From: Selenomonadaceae bacterium
GTDB taxonomy: Bacteria; Bacillota; Negativicutes; Selenomonadales; Selenomonadaceae
Direction: 5' to 3'
Length of the DNA: 64,000 bases
Assembly (NCBI GenBank): GCA_017428215.1
Contig: JAFRRH010000064.1
Coordinates: forward strand, 62,001 to 126,000
The notes beneath the pieces are model-generated. The model did no database searches, was not told the origin of the DNA, and saw only the letters and a list, made by a program, of their open reading frames with translations. This document shows positions 51,878 to 60,691 of the stretch, in pieces. The position numbers and the translations under genes were made by a program. How positions within the stretch are numbered: the first letter of the stretch is position 1; each line of letters begins with the position of its first letter.

Positions 51878-52564
51878 CTTGCGAATGTGGACGCGATAAA
51901 GTTCATAAGGATTCGTCGCCAAAGTATTCAAGCCCGCCTCGCCAGTTACCGCCGTCAAATAATTTTCCTCGCGCAAAATTTTTTCTATATCGGTATTAAA
52001 CGCGCCGTTCGGATAAGACAAGCTGTAAATCGTCTGCAAGCCGCTCCACTCCAGAAAAATTTTCGAGTCGCGAATTTGTTTAAGGCGGGTTGTCGCGTCC
52101 AATGAAGTCAGCGGTAAATGGTCGGCAGTATGTGAGCCGATTTCAATTCCGCGTCTTTGCATGTCCTTAAGCTCGTCAAGCTTGAGGTAATTTTTTTTGC
52201 CCAGCTCGTTGGTTATGACGTAAACAACCGCCGTCATGCCGTGCGCCTCTAAAATCGGCAACATCGTCGTATAATTATCTTCGTAGCCGTCATCGAAGGT
52301 TAGCACAATCGGCTTGTCGGGTAAAGTGCCCTTGCCGTGAACGACGCGCATAAAATCTTGCAGTGTTATCGTCGTGTAGCCTTCCGCCTGCAAATAATCC
52401 AACTGCGCGGCGAATTCGGCGGGCGGCACGTTATAAACTTCAAAGTCGGGATCAAGCTGTTCATCTGTCACTTGATGATATTCTAAAATCGGGAAACCTT
52501 CAGGCTCCGGCAACATAAAAATTATTAAACTCAAAATAAAAACTGCTCCGCAGATGATTCGCAA
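51800..52564 (-). CDS. Polysaccharide deacetylase (NodB homology, CE4)
   Basis: 254 residues from TTG 52564, which has GGAGG eight bases upstream; an ATG at 52585 is in frame but lies before that site. A signal anchor (about residues 2-18) places it outside the cytoplasm. NodB motifs: ILEYHQVT near 27, LTFDDGYEDN near 88 (metal and catalytic Asp), GSHTADH near 143 (metal His pair) and SYPNGAFN near 184. Such enzymes remove acetyl groups from peptidoglycan or a surface glycan. Its 3' end has been duplicated beside the palindromic element. Confidence 0.87.
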   Translation of the reverse strand: MRIICGAVFILSLIIFMLPEPEGFPILEYHQVTDEQLDPDFEVYNVPPAEFAAQLDYLQAEGYTTITLQDFMRVVHGKGTLPDKPIVLTFDDGYEDNYTTMLPILEAHGMTAVVYVITNELGKKNYLKLDELKDMQRRGIEIGSHTADHLPLTSLDATTRLKQIRDSKIFLEWSGLQTIYSLSYPNGAFNTDIEKILREENYLTAVTGEAGLNTLATNPYELYRVHIRKPRFGLTEFKFRLWKAKFFAKVRNIF

Positions 52565-52639
52565 TTCAATCACCTCCGCGAGCATTTTATCATGTTGAAA
52601 AATTTTTTTGCAAGGAGTTATTTAAATTGATAGCATTGT

Positions 52640-53485
52640 TTAATCGTAGCTTAGCCATGTAAAGATAAAAATCGCGATTGAAACTATTCCGTTGCGCATG
52701 AAGTAAGCTTGAGTGACTTCGCGATAATCATTAGGGCGAACAATCGCATGCTGATAAATTAAAGCCAACGCCGCAATCGCCACGCCAACGAAATAAAATT
52801 TGCCTAAACCGAGCATAAACCCGACGATTATAAAGCAGACGATTGACACGACGTGAAGACCTTTTGCGATATTCAAGGCACCCGCCGCGCCATATTTTGT
52901 CGCTAAGGAGTGGAGCCGTTGAGATTTGTCAAATCGCTCATCTTGTGCGCCATAAACCGCGTCGAAAGCTCCAATCCACAGCGCGACCGCCACGCATAAA
53001 ATTATCATCGGCAGAGAAATTTTTTCGGTAATGGCGACCCACGCTCCCGCCGGAGCCATTGCGATTGCCACGCCTAAACATAAATGACACCATGCGGTAA
53101 ATCTTTTCGTGAACGGATAAATTATAAATGGAATTGCGGCGACGGGCAAAAGTTTTAAGCAAATCGGCGGCAACTGCGCGACCGTAACGACGAGGACAAT
53201 CATACACAGCAGGATAAAAATTAATGCCTCGCCTTTGGAAATTTCGCCGCGCACCATTGCCCGATAAGATAATCGCGGCTGAAGTTTATCGTATTTTAAA
53301 TCGGCGATATTGTCGATTGCGATTGCCGCCCACCGCGCAGAAGTTATCGCCAGCAAAATTAAAATGACTGTCCAAAAGTCGGGGTGCCCGTCCGCCGCCA
53401 TAAATGCACTTGCCAACGCGAACGGTAAACTAAAAATTGTGTGTGGCAGTGCTACGTTGTTTGCATGTGATTTAAATTTATTCAT
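52640..53485 (-). CDS. UbiA-family prenyltransferase, MqnP-like (menaquinone pathway)
   Basis: 281 residues with eight or nine hydrophobic segments. The first Asp-rich motif is NIADLKYDKL near residue 60 and the second DAVYGAQDERFDKSQRLHS near 175, both typical of UbiA proteins that prenylate aromatic acids. The second motif's form favours MqnP of the futalosine menaquinone route over UbiA proper. ALPHTIFSLPFALASAF at the start is also family-typical. It overlaps the kinase gene by four bases. No other menaquinone gene is in the window. Confidence 0.82.
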   Translation of the reverse strand: MNKFKSHANNVALPHTIFSLPFALASAFMAADGHPDFWTVILILLAITSARWAAIAIDNIADLKYDKLQPRLSYRAMVRGEISKGEALIFILLCMIVLVVTVAQLPPICLKLLPVAAIPFIIYPFTKRFTAWCHLCLGVAIAMAPAGAWVAITEKISLPMIILCVAVALWIGAFDAVYGAQDERFDKSQRLHSLATKYGAAGALNIAKGLHVVSIVCFIIVGFMLGLGKFYFVGVAIAALALIYQHAIVRPNDYREVTQAYFMRNGIVSIAIFIFTWLSYD

Positions 53486-54234
53486 TGCTTTTCAAAGTCG
53501 CCGTCGGGTAAAAGTTTCCAAGTCTCATCCGCCCGCGCAGAATTTTTTAAGACGCGCTCAATATTTTTGCCGTCGCTGAAGTCGAAAAATTTTTCAGCTT
53601 CCTCACGAGACTTGCCGCCCGCAATTTTCCGATTAATCAGCCGTTCGCGCAAAAAGTGCGGTTCAGCGTCAATGAACACAGAATAATCAGCCAGCACGCG
53701 GACATTTGTCCAGCCCGCCTCTTTGAGCAAAAGATAATTGCCTTCAATCAAAATTATATCATCCTCGACGCTCCAATAATCTGGCAATACGTCATGAATT
53801 TTTCTGTCGTAAATATTCCAGTTGGTACCTTCAGAGCGGACTTCGCGAATTTTTTCAACGAGTAAATCCACATCAAAAGTTTCGGGCGCACCTTTAATAT
53901 CGCGCATTAAAATTTGCTCGCCGTCGCGTTCAACCGTCGTGACGTTCATATAAGCCGCCGTGTAGTGATAGCCGTCCATTGGCAAGGCGCGAATAACTTC
54001 AACTTCTCTGGAACGTTCGTGGCTAAGTTGCTCCAAAAATTTTGCCAGCGTCGATTTTCCGGCTCCAGGCGGCGCGACAAGATACGCGATAACTTTTCTG
54101 TCCATTGTCATTTTTAAATCGGTCAACTCGTGCAGAAACGGCATAAAAATTTCTTCGACGGTTGACTCGCTGAATTTAACTTCCTGCCACAGCCCGTTGA
54201 CTTCCATATTGTACGTTAAAAAGTTTTTCTCCAT
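53482..54234 (-). CDS. P-loop nucleoside/nucleotide kinase family protein (phosphoribulokinase/uridine kinase-like)
   Basis: 250 residues. The Walker A loop is VAPPGAGKSTLAKFL near residue 52, preceded by a ~45-residue N-terminal extension. A substrate-site DGYHY near 87 and the aspartate region DDIILIEGNYLLL near 160 fit the PRK/uridine kinase group, as does LRERLINRKIAGGKS near 205 (lid arginines). It phosphorylates a small alcohol substrate, perhaps a sugar or nucleoside, but I cannot choose. It is translationally coupled to the mqnP-like gene. The truncated RelE-like gene lies upstream on the same strand. Confidence 0.75.
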   Translation of the reverse strand: MEKNFLTYNMEVNGLWQEVKFSESTVEEIFMPFLHELTDLKMTMDRKVIAYLVAPPGAGKSTLAKFLEQLSHERSREVEVIRALPMDGYHYTAAYMNVTTVERDGEQILMRDIKGAPETFDVDLLVEKIREVRSEGTNWNIYDRKIHDVLPDYWSVEDDIILIEGNYLLLKEAGWTNVRVLADYSVFIDAEPHFLRERLINRKIAGGKSREEAEKFFDFSDGKNIERVLKNSARADETWKLLPDGDFEKQ

Positions 54235-54248
54235 AATTCCTCCCCTTT

Positions 54249-54283
54249 AGCTTTTAGCTAATAGCTACAAGCTAACAGCTAAT
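54249..54283 (+). repeat. Five tandem heptads truncating a RelE-like gene
   Basis: AGCTTTT, AGCTAAT, AGCTACA, AGCTAAC, AGCTAAT in direct succession. The stop codon of the RelE-like gene (54265-54267) lies inside this array. Confidence 0.85.
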
Positions 54284-54468
54284 CTTCCGACGCGATAACG
54301 CCAATGACCCTCCCAACCGCCTTGCAATGCTTTACCAATTCTGCGCGGATTTTCGCAACCCACCAAGTTTTTATCAATCCACTTTATGATTCGATTACGA
54401 ACGGGCGCATCAAGTTTGTTAAGTTTTTTTATTACATGCGGATCGTAATCTATGCTGTATTTTTTCAT
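54265..54468 (-). pseudogene. RelE/ParE-family toxin, truncated
   Basis: 67 residues. It begins like a RelE toxin (MKKYSIDYDPHVIKKLNKLD, IKWIDKNLVGCENPRRIGKAL) and reaches the conserved WRYRVG, but then reads five residues from the heptad repeat and stops. Normal relatives continue for about 20-25 residues, including residues needed for ribosome-dependent mRNA cleavage. It is therefore probably inactive, with the antitoxin left behind. Start overlaps the antitoxin stop by four bases, the usual antitoxin-toxin coupling. Confidence 0.75.
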
Positions 54469-54695
54469 AACAATCCAAGCTCCCGTTTTAATTGTTCGTG
54501 CGAAATCGTCACGGGATTTTTCAGATATTCAGCGTAAGCCGCGTCTGCGTCGCGAATGTCTTCGTCGTCTTCGAGGTGGTCGAGCGCGGCTTGCTTAACA
54601 TATTCCGAAAGGCTGATACCTTTTTTAGCCGCAAAACCTTTCATCAATTCGACAGCTCCTTCAGTGAAAGTTGCAGTCACTTCAACCATTTTCAT
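54465..54695 (-). CDS. RelB/DUF6290-like antitoxin
   Basis: 76 residues from ATG 54695, with AGGAGCG upstream; the open frame extends further but without a ribosome site. The N-terminal beta strand and two helices (VEVTATFTEGAVELMKGFAAKK then ISLSEYVKQAALDHLED) match ribbon-helix-helix antitoxins, followed by an acidic toxin-binding tail. It should bind its own promoter and the downstream toxin. Because the toxin is truncated, it may now act only as a regulator or as protection against related toxins. Confidence 0.75.
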   Translation of the reverse strand: MKMVEVTATFTEGAVELMKGFAAKKGISLSEYVKQAALDHLEDDEDIRDADAAYAEYLKNPVTISHEQLKRELGLL

Positions 54696-54711
54696 TTTAA
54701 TCACGCTCCTT

Positions 54712-55212
54712 TCAAGAAAAATCTCCGCGCTTGACGAGTTCACGAGCCGCCTTGCCCGTTAAATGTTCAATCGTCATAACGGGTACAACCAACGCGCTCA
54801 ATCTGCCGAGTTCCTTAGCACGACGCTCCGCGCTTGCCGCCGAAGAATATTTATCTGCTAAAAGTTCAAGCCCGCGCAGTTTATCGGGGTCGTCGTTATC
54901 CTCGACAATCCTTATCCGCCCAAAGGCAATTACGCTGCTGAAATATGTCGTGAACTCTTCGGAAATAACTTCGTGGCGGTCGACGACGCAAAACGAAACT
55001 TTATCGTTATTCTTAATCGCGTCAAGTTTGTGTCCGGTCTTCGCGCTGTGGAAATAAATTTTGTTGCCCTCGACGGCGTAATTAATCGGTACAGCGTAAC
55101 TATAACCGTCATCGCCTGAAAGTGCCAATACTCCAAAGTCACCTTCGCGCAAAATTTTTTCCGCCGCCTCTTGCGACAAAATCTGTTTACTGCGCCTCAT
55201 TTCCCTAAACAA
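54712..55212 (-). CDS. Pyridoxamine 5'-phosphate oxidase-like flavin protein (NimA-like)
   Basis: 166 residues from TTG 55212; ATG 55200 is an alternative start, but its upstream spacing is poor. A split-barrel flavin fold is indicated by ILREGDFGVLALSGDDGYSYAVPINYAVEGNKIYFHSAKTGHKLDAI, read in parts from about residue 20 to 66, then VSFCVVD and FSSVIAFGRIRIVED. NimA-type proteins reduce nitro groups, but the general family also includes small-molecule reductases, so no resistance role is claimed. Between the antitoxin gene and the unknown coiled-coil gene on the same strand. Confidence 0.78.
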   Translation of the reverse strand: MFREMRRSKQILSQEAAEKILREGDFGVLALSGDDGYSYAVPINYAVEGNKIYFHSAKTGHKLDAIKNNDKVSFCVVDRHEVISEEFTTYFSSVIAFGRIRIVEDNDDPDKLRGLELLADKYSSAASAERRAKELGRLSALVVPVMTIEHLTGKAARELVKRGDFS

Positions 55213-55218
55213 ATTTAC

Positions 55219-55602
55219 TCAACTCCCTGCAGAAACTCCGTCTTTGATGAGCTTGGCAAGTTTATCGCTTTCCTTAGCCGCGCTGTCAATCTTCATAATT
55301 TCGCGGCGGCAATCTTTAAGCGTTTTAATTGCGTCATCAATTTTTTTGAGCGTGAGGGTATTCTCGTCGGCGGCGAGCTTTTTTATTGCCTGCCTACAAC
55401 TTTTGAAGAGTTCGTCTTTCAAACTAGCGCGGGAACGTTTGCGATTTTCAATCTCCCGTGCGAGTTTATCGAGTTGCTCCATAGTGTGAATCGCCGCGAG
55501 GTAATCGTACTTCATCTGCGCGGAAAGCGGAACTTCCAAGTCATTCGCGTCGGTGACTGTGCCCATTTCTACTGCGTCTTTGAATCTGTCAAGCGTTGCC
55601 AT
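55219..55602 (-). CDS. Unknown coiled-coil protein
   Basis: 127 residues from ATG 55602, which has AGGGGG upstream; the frame extends back into pnp without a better start. The whole protein is charged and helical (KLAREIENRKRSRASLKDEL, KKLAADENTLTLKKIDDAIK) with heptad-like hydrophobic spacing, no signal peptide and no metal or nucleotide motif. It is 13 bases downstream of pnp on the same strand. I do not recognise the family; a scaffold or RNA/protein-binding accessory is possible but unproven. Confidence 0.6.
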   Translation of the reverse strand: MATLDRFKDAVEMGTVTDANDLEVPLSAQMKYDYLAAIHTMEQLDKLAREIENRKRSRASLKDELFKSCRQAIKKLAADENTLTLKKIDDAIKTLKDCRREIMKIDSAAKESDKLAKLIKDGVSAGS

Positions 55603-55615
55603 AAAAAATCCCCCT

Positions 55616-57940
55616 TTATCTATCTCGTCTGCGACGTCCGTCACGAGAATTTTTCAAGTCTTTAAAATCTTTAATCGTCCGTGATTCACTGCGTCTCGGC
55701 GGGCGGTCGTTACTTCTTTGTTGCCTATCATTACTTCTTGGCGAGCGGTCATCATTGCGCGGCGGGCGATCATTGCTTCGCGGTCTATCAAAAGTTCTTT
55801 GCGAACTATCACTACTGCGCGGACGGTCAAAAGTTTTCGGCTTAGGCGAATCGCCCTCAAGTAAGGCGCGGTGGCTAGCATTAATTCTGCCTTTCTCGTC
55901 AATCTCGGTAATTTTAACTTTGAGCATGTCGCCAACTTTAACGGCGTCCTCAACAGTCGGAATTCGTTTATCGGAAAGTTGCGAAATGTGACACATAGCC
56001 TCTTTACCAAAAGCAATTTCAACAAATGCGCCCGTCGGAATAATTCGCGTAACAGGTCCCTCGTAAACTTGCCCAATCGTCACATCTCGAACAATCTGTT
56101 CAATAATCTCAACTGCGCGGTCAATGCCCTCGACGTTGCGGCTCGTAACGAAAACTTGTCCGTCGTCGTTAATATCAATGTCAACGCCCGTTTCTTCGAT
56201 AATTCTGTTGATAATCTTGCCGCCCGTGCCGATAACCTCGCGAATCTTATCAACGGGAATTTTAAGTGTACGAACTCGCGGAGCATACGGCGACAAATCG
56301 GGCGCAGGTTCGCTGATAACTTCAAGCATTTTGCCCAAAATAAAACTTCTGCCGCGCTTAGCTTGCGCCAATGCGTCGCTCAAAATTTCTCGTGAAATGC
56401 CCGCAACTTTAATATCCATTTGAATCGCCGTGACGCCTTCGGTTGTGCCCGCAACTTTGAAGTCCATATCGCCAAGCGCGTCTTCCATGCCTTGAATATC
56501 CGTTAAAATCGTGTGCGCGTCGCCGTCTTTAACCAAACCCATTGCCACGCCGCTGACGGGACGTTTAATCGGAACGCCAGCTTGCATTAAACTTAACGTA
56601 CTGCCGCAAACACTGCCCATTGAACTTGAGCCGTTGCTCTCCAAAACCTCTGAAACTAAACGAATCGTATAGGGAAAATCTTCAGTCGACGGAATGACGG
56701 GAACTAAAGCCCGCTCCGCTAATGCTCCGTGACCAATTTCGCGACGACCGGGACTCCGCGCAGGACGTGCCTCGCCGACGCTGTAACCTGGAAAATTGTA
56801 ATGGTGTATGTAATGTTTGGTATATTCCGGCTCAAGCCCGTCAATAATCTGTTCGTCGCCAATCGCGCCCAAAGTTGTAATCGTTAAAACTTGCGTCTGT
56901 CCACGTGTGAAAAGTCCAGAGCCGTGCGTCCTTGCGAAAAGTCCAACCTCGCAAGTAATTGGGCGAACTTCCTCAAGCTCGCGACCGTCGGGACGAATTT
57001 TTTCATGCGTTATCATTTTACGCACGACTTCTTTTTCCACTTTATAAAAAACCGCGCCGATGTCTTTCTCAACGTTCGGATAATCTTCGACGGGAAATTT
57101 TTCTAAAAGAGTTTCGACGACTTGAGTTTTAACCTCGTCAAGTGCCGCCTCGCGTGCCAATTTGTCGGGGTTGCGAACGACGGTATCAATTTTTTCCGTT
57201 GCAAGCTCCCGAACTGCCGCGTCAATTTCCTCGTCTGGTTGGAAAAGTGTAACTTCTTTTTTCTCTTTACCGACGGCGGCTGTTATTTCTTCTTGGAACG
57301 CGACAATCTTTTTAATTTCCTCGTGCCCAAATAAAATCGCTTCCAAAACAATTTCTTCCGGCAACTCTTTAACGCCCGCCTCAACCATCATTACGGCATC
57401 TTTGGAGCCAGCAACGATTAAATCCATTTCCGAAATATCAAGCTGTTCTTTAGTCGGATTGATAATAAACTCGCCGTCAATGCGTCCGACGTGAACACCC
57501 GCAATCGGTCCGGCAAAGGGAATATCACTTACACAAAGTGCACAGCTCGCGCCAATCATGCCGGCAATTTCGGGCGCGTTATCCTCGTCAAAGCAAATCA
57601 CCGTTGCGATAATCTGTACGTCGTTTCTAAAGCCGTCGGGGAAAAGCGGTCTAATCGGTCTGTCAATCAGTCGGCTCTTGAGGATTGCGCTAGTTTGCGG
57701 ACGACCTTCGCGCTTAATGAATCCGCCAGGAATTTTGCCTGCCGAATACATTTTTTCCTCGTAATCGACAGTCAGCGGGAAGAAATCGACGCCTTCGCGA
57801 GGTTCAGCAGACATTGTAGCCGCAACTAAAACCGCCGTGTCGCCGTAGCGTACGAGAACTGCGCCGTTAGCCTGTTTAGCCATTTTGCCATGCTCGACGA
57901 TTAATTTTCTGCCGCCAAGTTCCATTTCAAAAGTTTCCAA
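55616..57940 (-). CDS. pnp: Polyribonucleotide nucleotidyltransferase (PNPase)
   Basis: 774 residues from TTG 57940, which has GGAGG eight bases upstream; a GTG 45 bases earlier is less likely. It is a phosphate-dependent 3'-5' exoribonuclease. Two RNase PH domains ([26 protein letters not shown] near 64; [15 protein letters not shown] near 400) precede a KH domain ([20 protein letters not shown] near 565) and an S1 domain ([18 protein letters not shown] near 630). A C-terminal tail of about 75 residues repeats Arg/Pro/Ser/Asp units (DRPRS, DRPPR), an unusual basic extension likely to bind RNA. Confidence 0.95.
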   Translation of the reverse strand: METFEMELGGRKLIVEHGKMAKQANGAVLVRYGDTAVLVAATMSAEPREGVDFFPLTVDYEEKMYSAGKIPGGFIKREGRPQTSAILKSRLIDRPIRPLFPDGFRNDVQIIATVICFDEDNAPEIAGMIGASCALCVSDIPFAGPIAGVHVGRIDGEFIINPTKEQLDISEMDLIVAGSKDAVMMVEAGVKELPEEIVLEAILFGHEEIKKIVAFQEEITAAVGKEKKEVTLFQPDEEIDAAVRELATEKIDTVVRNPDKLAREAALDEVKTQVVETLLEKFPVEDYPNVEKDIGAVFYKVEKEVVRKMITHEKIRPDGRELEEVRPITCEVGLFARTHGSGLFTRGQTQVLTITTLGAIGDEQIIDGLEPEYTKHYIHHYNFPGYSVGEARPARSPGRREIGHGALAERALVPVIPSTEDFPYTIRLVSEVLESNGSSSMGSVCGSTLSLMQAGVPIKRPVSGVAMGLVKDGDAHTILTDIQGMEDALGDMDFKVAGTTEGVTAIQMDIKVAGISREILSDALAQAKRGRSFILGKMLEVISEPAPDLSPYAPRVRTLKIPVDKIREVIGTGGKIINRIIEETGVDIDINDDGQVFVTSRNVEGIDRAVEIIEQIVRDVTIGQVYEGPVTRIIPTGAFVEIAFGKEAMCHISQLSDKRIPTVEDAVKVGDMLKVKITEIDEKGRINASHRALLEGDSPKPKTFDRPRSSDSSQRTFDRPRSNDRPPRNDDRSPRSNDRQQRSNDRPPRRSESRTIKDFKDLKNSRDGRRRRDR

Positions 57941-58067
57941 ATTTTTTTCCTCCTCATTATTTATCACGCCGCTAACCTTCGACACAAAAACATTTTTTCC
58001 TGTACAAATTGGCTTGCTTTTAATCGCTGGCAGTGTGATAATTATTTTAAAAACGGAGGCTAGACGA

Positions 58068-59087
58068 TTGAAAAATCTATTCGGGTTGACTTTAGCAGAA
58101 TTGGAAACAGAACTTGCGCCGTTGCCAAAATTCAGAGCAAAACAAATCGCCGCTCACATTTATAAACACAGCATGAAAAATTTCGACGAAATGAACGACT
58201 TACCTAAAAATCTGCGCGGGGAATTGGCTACACGTTATGAAATAAAAATCGCTGAACTTTTAAAGCGCGTGGATTCTAAAGACGGCTTGACGACGAAATT
58301 TTTATTGGGCTTAGTTGACGGCGCGGCGATTGAAGTTGTCTTAATGCGTCATGACTATGGTAACAGCGTTTGCATTTCAAGCCAAGTCGGCTGTCAAATG
58401 GGTTGCAAGTTTTGCGCGTCAACGCTTAAAGGTTTGGAGAGAAATTTGACGGCGGCGGAAATGTTAGGCGAAATTTTTTTTGCCAATGAAATTCTCGGCA
58501 AAGTTGTTGATTCGATTGTTATAATGGGAACGGGCGAACCGCTTATGAATTATGACGAGCTGATTAAAATGTTGCGTCTTTTGCACGAAGATTATTGCTT
58601 AGGCATGAGCTATCGTAAAATTACAATCTCGACGTGCGGCATTGTTCCCGCGATAAAAAAATTACGCGACGAAAAAATTCCCGTCACGCTGTCAATTTCG
58701 TTGCACGCGCCCGACGATAAATTACGTTCCGCACTCATGCCGATTAACTCCGCGTTTGATTTGAAAAGTTTGCTCGCGGCTGGCAATGATTATGCTCAAT
58801 CGACGGGGCGGCGTGTCACCTACGAATATATTTTGATTGGCGGCGTAAACGACACGGAAGAACAAGCCCGACGCCTCGCCAAAATTTTAAGTGGGCAACT
58901 TGCCAACGTGAATTTGATTCCGTTTAATCCCGTCAACGAACGAAGTTTTAGCCCGCCGACAAATCACGCCATTAAAAAATTTTTCCATTTTCTAAACACG
59001 CACGGTATAGGCGCGACAATTCGCAAGGAAATGGGCGCAGATGTCAACGCCGCCTGTGGTCAACTTAGAGCAAAAATTACGCGATAA
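58068..59087 (+). CDS. rlmN: 23S rRNA / tRNA adenine-C2 methyltransferase
   Basis: 339 residues from TTG 58068, nine bases after CGGAGG; the frame is open back to 57885 but antisense to pnp. A radical SAM enzyme that methylates A2503 of 23S rRNA and A37 of some tRNAs. The CxxxCxxC cluster motif is in [11 protein letters not shown] near residue 113, [13 protein letters not shown] near 155, the STCGIVP segment near 188 and the catalytic C-terminal cysteine in [14 protein letters not shown] near 325. Divergent from pnp and convergent with the lactate permease. Confidence 0.95.
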   Translation: MKNLFGLTLAELETELAPLPKFRAKQIAAHIYKHSMKNFDEMNDLPKNLRGELATRYEIKIAELLKRVDSKDGLTTKFLLGLVDGAAIEVVLMRHDYGNSVCISSQVGCQMGCKFCASTLKGLERNLTAAEMLGEIFFANEILGKVVDSIVIMGTGEPLMNYDELIKMLRLLHEDYCLGMSYRKITISTCGIVPAIKKLRDEKIPVTLSISLHAPDDKLRSALMPINSAFDLKSLLAAGNDYAQSTGRRVTYEYILIGGVNDTEEQARRLAKILSGQLANVNLIPFNPVNERSFSPPTNHAIKKFFHFLNTHGIGATIRKEMGADVNAACGQLRAKITR

Positions 59088-59090
59088 AAA

Positions 59091-59123
59091 AATCCCCCGC
59101 AACATTCGCAGGGGAAATTTTTT
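59091..59123. terminator. Bidirectional terminator between rlmN and lactate permease
   Basis: AATCCCCCGC and CGCAGGGGAAATT pair around AACATT with one C-A mismatch, A-rich on the left and T-rich on the right; it can serve both convergent genes. Confidence 0.75.
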
Positions 59124-59134
59124 ATTAAAATTGT

Positions 59135-60661
59135 TTACAACATTGATTGCCCGAAATAAATCATAACACCGATAATCAAGATAAACGGTAAGTAAACTTT
59201 AACGGCGAACTTCATAATTTGAGACTCGACGCCAAAGGCACCAACTGCCGCCGCACCGATTGCGATTGATTGCGGAGAAATAATTTTGCCGACGCAAGAA
59301 CCCGCCGCATTTGCCGCCGCTATCCAAGATTGAGCAGTTTCACTAAGACCGATTGCGACAGCCGAGTCAACTTGCAATTTGCTGAGCAGAACACAGCTTG
59401 AAGTTGCCGAGCCAGTTATAAATGCACCGATTGAGCCGATAAGCGGCGAAATAAACGGATAAAAAGTACCCGTCGCCGCAACCGTCGTAGTCGCAATCGC
59501 CATAGTCATTCCGCTGTAGCCCATGATACGCGCAGTTGCTATGATTGTGATGATTGTTATAAATGTCGGGATCAAAGTTTTCACCGTGCGCGACAGGACG
59601 TTAATCATGTCGCCAACAGTGGCGTTGTTGACCAAGCCGGCGATTATTGCAGATACAAAAAGGATTGTCGGAGTTGTTATCCATTGGAAAGAGGTTGGCG
59701 CGGCGTCCGGTCCAGTATAAATCATAACTTTAGTAACTACGGTTTTCAGTACGTCGGCAATGGCAGGTATGGAGCATATAATCAAGAAAACAAAAATAAG
59801 CAAGAAGACCAGCCAAGCGCGTACTGCCTCGCCGAACGTGATAGAAAAGTTTTCGTTGTAGTCGTCAATTTCGTATTCGGGATCTTTTATCGGGAATTTT
59901 TTGGCATAAATAACCATAGAACCCATAGCACCAACGGCACCGGCTATACCCGCCAAAGAGGCTCCCAATATCGAGGCGGCTATAAAAGACGGAATAAAGA
60001 AACCAAAGCCGCCGATAATGCAAGCGGGAATCATAGCTTTAAGAGCTTTAAATCCTCCGAAAGCCAACATCATAATAAACGGCATGAGTATTATCATTGG
60101 ACCAAGCTGAATCGTGGTATATAAAGCGATTTGCAATGGATCAAAATTGGTGAGCTTGGCGAGTGTGGTTAACGGCAGACCAACAGAGCCGTATGAACTC
60201 ATTGCGGCATTGGACAGCAAACAGACGATAACGGCGGATACAGGATTGACGCCAACAGTAACCAACATGCTTGCGCCGATAGCAACCGCCGTGCCGAATC
60301 CCGACATACATTCGAGGAAGCTACCAAATCCCCATGCGATAATTAATATGAGCATTCGCTTATCTGTTGACACGGAGGACAGCATATCTTTAATTTTTTC
60401 CATGCCGCCAGTATGCACAGTTAAGTTATATGCAAATATCGCCGACACAATAACGCCGAGAATTGGCCATATCGCCATAAGTGCGCCTTCCAATGTGCCA
60501 GTCATTACGTCCGTAAGCGGCATATCAAAAAATTGCCACGCCACGAAAAACGAAATAACCAACGCTATGGGACACGCCTTCCACGCCGGCAATTTCAGAA
60601 CGCTAAGCGCGACAATGAGCCACAGGATTGGTGATAAACCTTGAATAAACAATCTCCTCAA
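59135..60661 (-). CDS. lctP: L-lactate permease family transporter
   Basis: 508 residues with about thirteen hydrophobic segments. Family features: SPILWLIVALSVLKLPAWKACP near residue 9, GFGSFLECMSGFGTAVAIGASML near 110, SSYGSVGLPLTTLAKL near 155 and the C-terminal SPQSIAIGAAAVG near 465. Transporters of this type bring in lactate or glycolate with protons. The start is uncertain: TTG 60661 gives the longest frame and TTG 60652 has better spacing from AAAGGG. Lactate uptake suits an anaerobe making propionate. It follows the methyltransferase gene by 22 bases. Confidence 0.85.
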   Translation of the reverse strand: MRRLFIQGLSPILWLIVALSVLKLPAWKACPIALVISFFVAWQFFDMPLTDVMTGTLEGALMAIWPILGVIVSAIFAYNLTVHTGGMEKIKDMLSSVSTDKRMLILIIAWGFGSFLECMSGFGTAVAIGASMLVTVGVNPVSAVIVCLLSNAAMSSYGSVGLPLTTLAKLTNFDPLQIALYTTIQLGPMIILMPFIMMLAFGGFKALKAMIPACIIGGFGFFIPSFIAASILGASLAGIAGAVGAMGSMVIYAKKFPIKDPEYEIDDYNENFSITFGEAVRAWLVFLLIFVFLIICSIPAIADVLKTVVTKVMIYTGPDAAPTSFQWITTPTILFVSAIIAGLVNNATVGDMINVLSRTVKTLIPTFITIITIIATARIMGYSGMTMAIATTTVAATGTFYPFISPLIGSIGAFITGSATSSCVLLSKLQVDSAVAIGLSETAQSWIAAANAAGSCVGKIISPQSIAIGAAAVGAFGVESQIMKFAVKVYLPFILIIGVMIYFGQSML

Positions 60662-60678
60662 CCCTTTCCAAACTTTTT

Positions 60679-60691
60679 AACCACTAACTTA
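60679..60691 (-). repeat. Heptad repeat at the end of the methyltransferase gene
   Basis: On the minus strand GTTAGTG followed by GTTA; it overlaps the stop codon of the methyltransferase gene, as the heptads at 54249-54283 do for the RelE-like gene. Confidence 0.5.

Noticed and set aside
54249-54283. Heptad array as a CRISPR or att site
   Set aside because: Units are seven bases with no spacers, and no integrase or cas gene is present.
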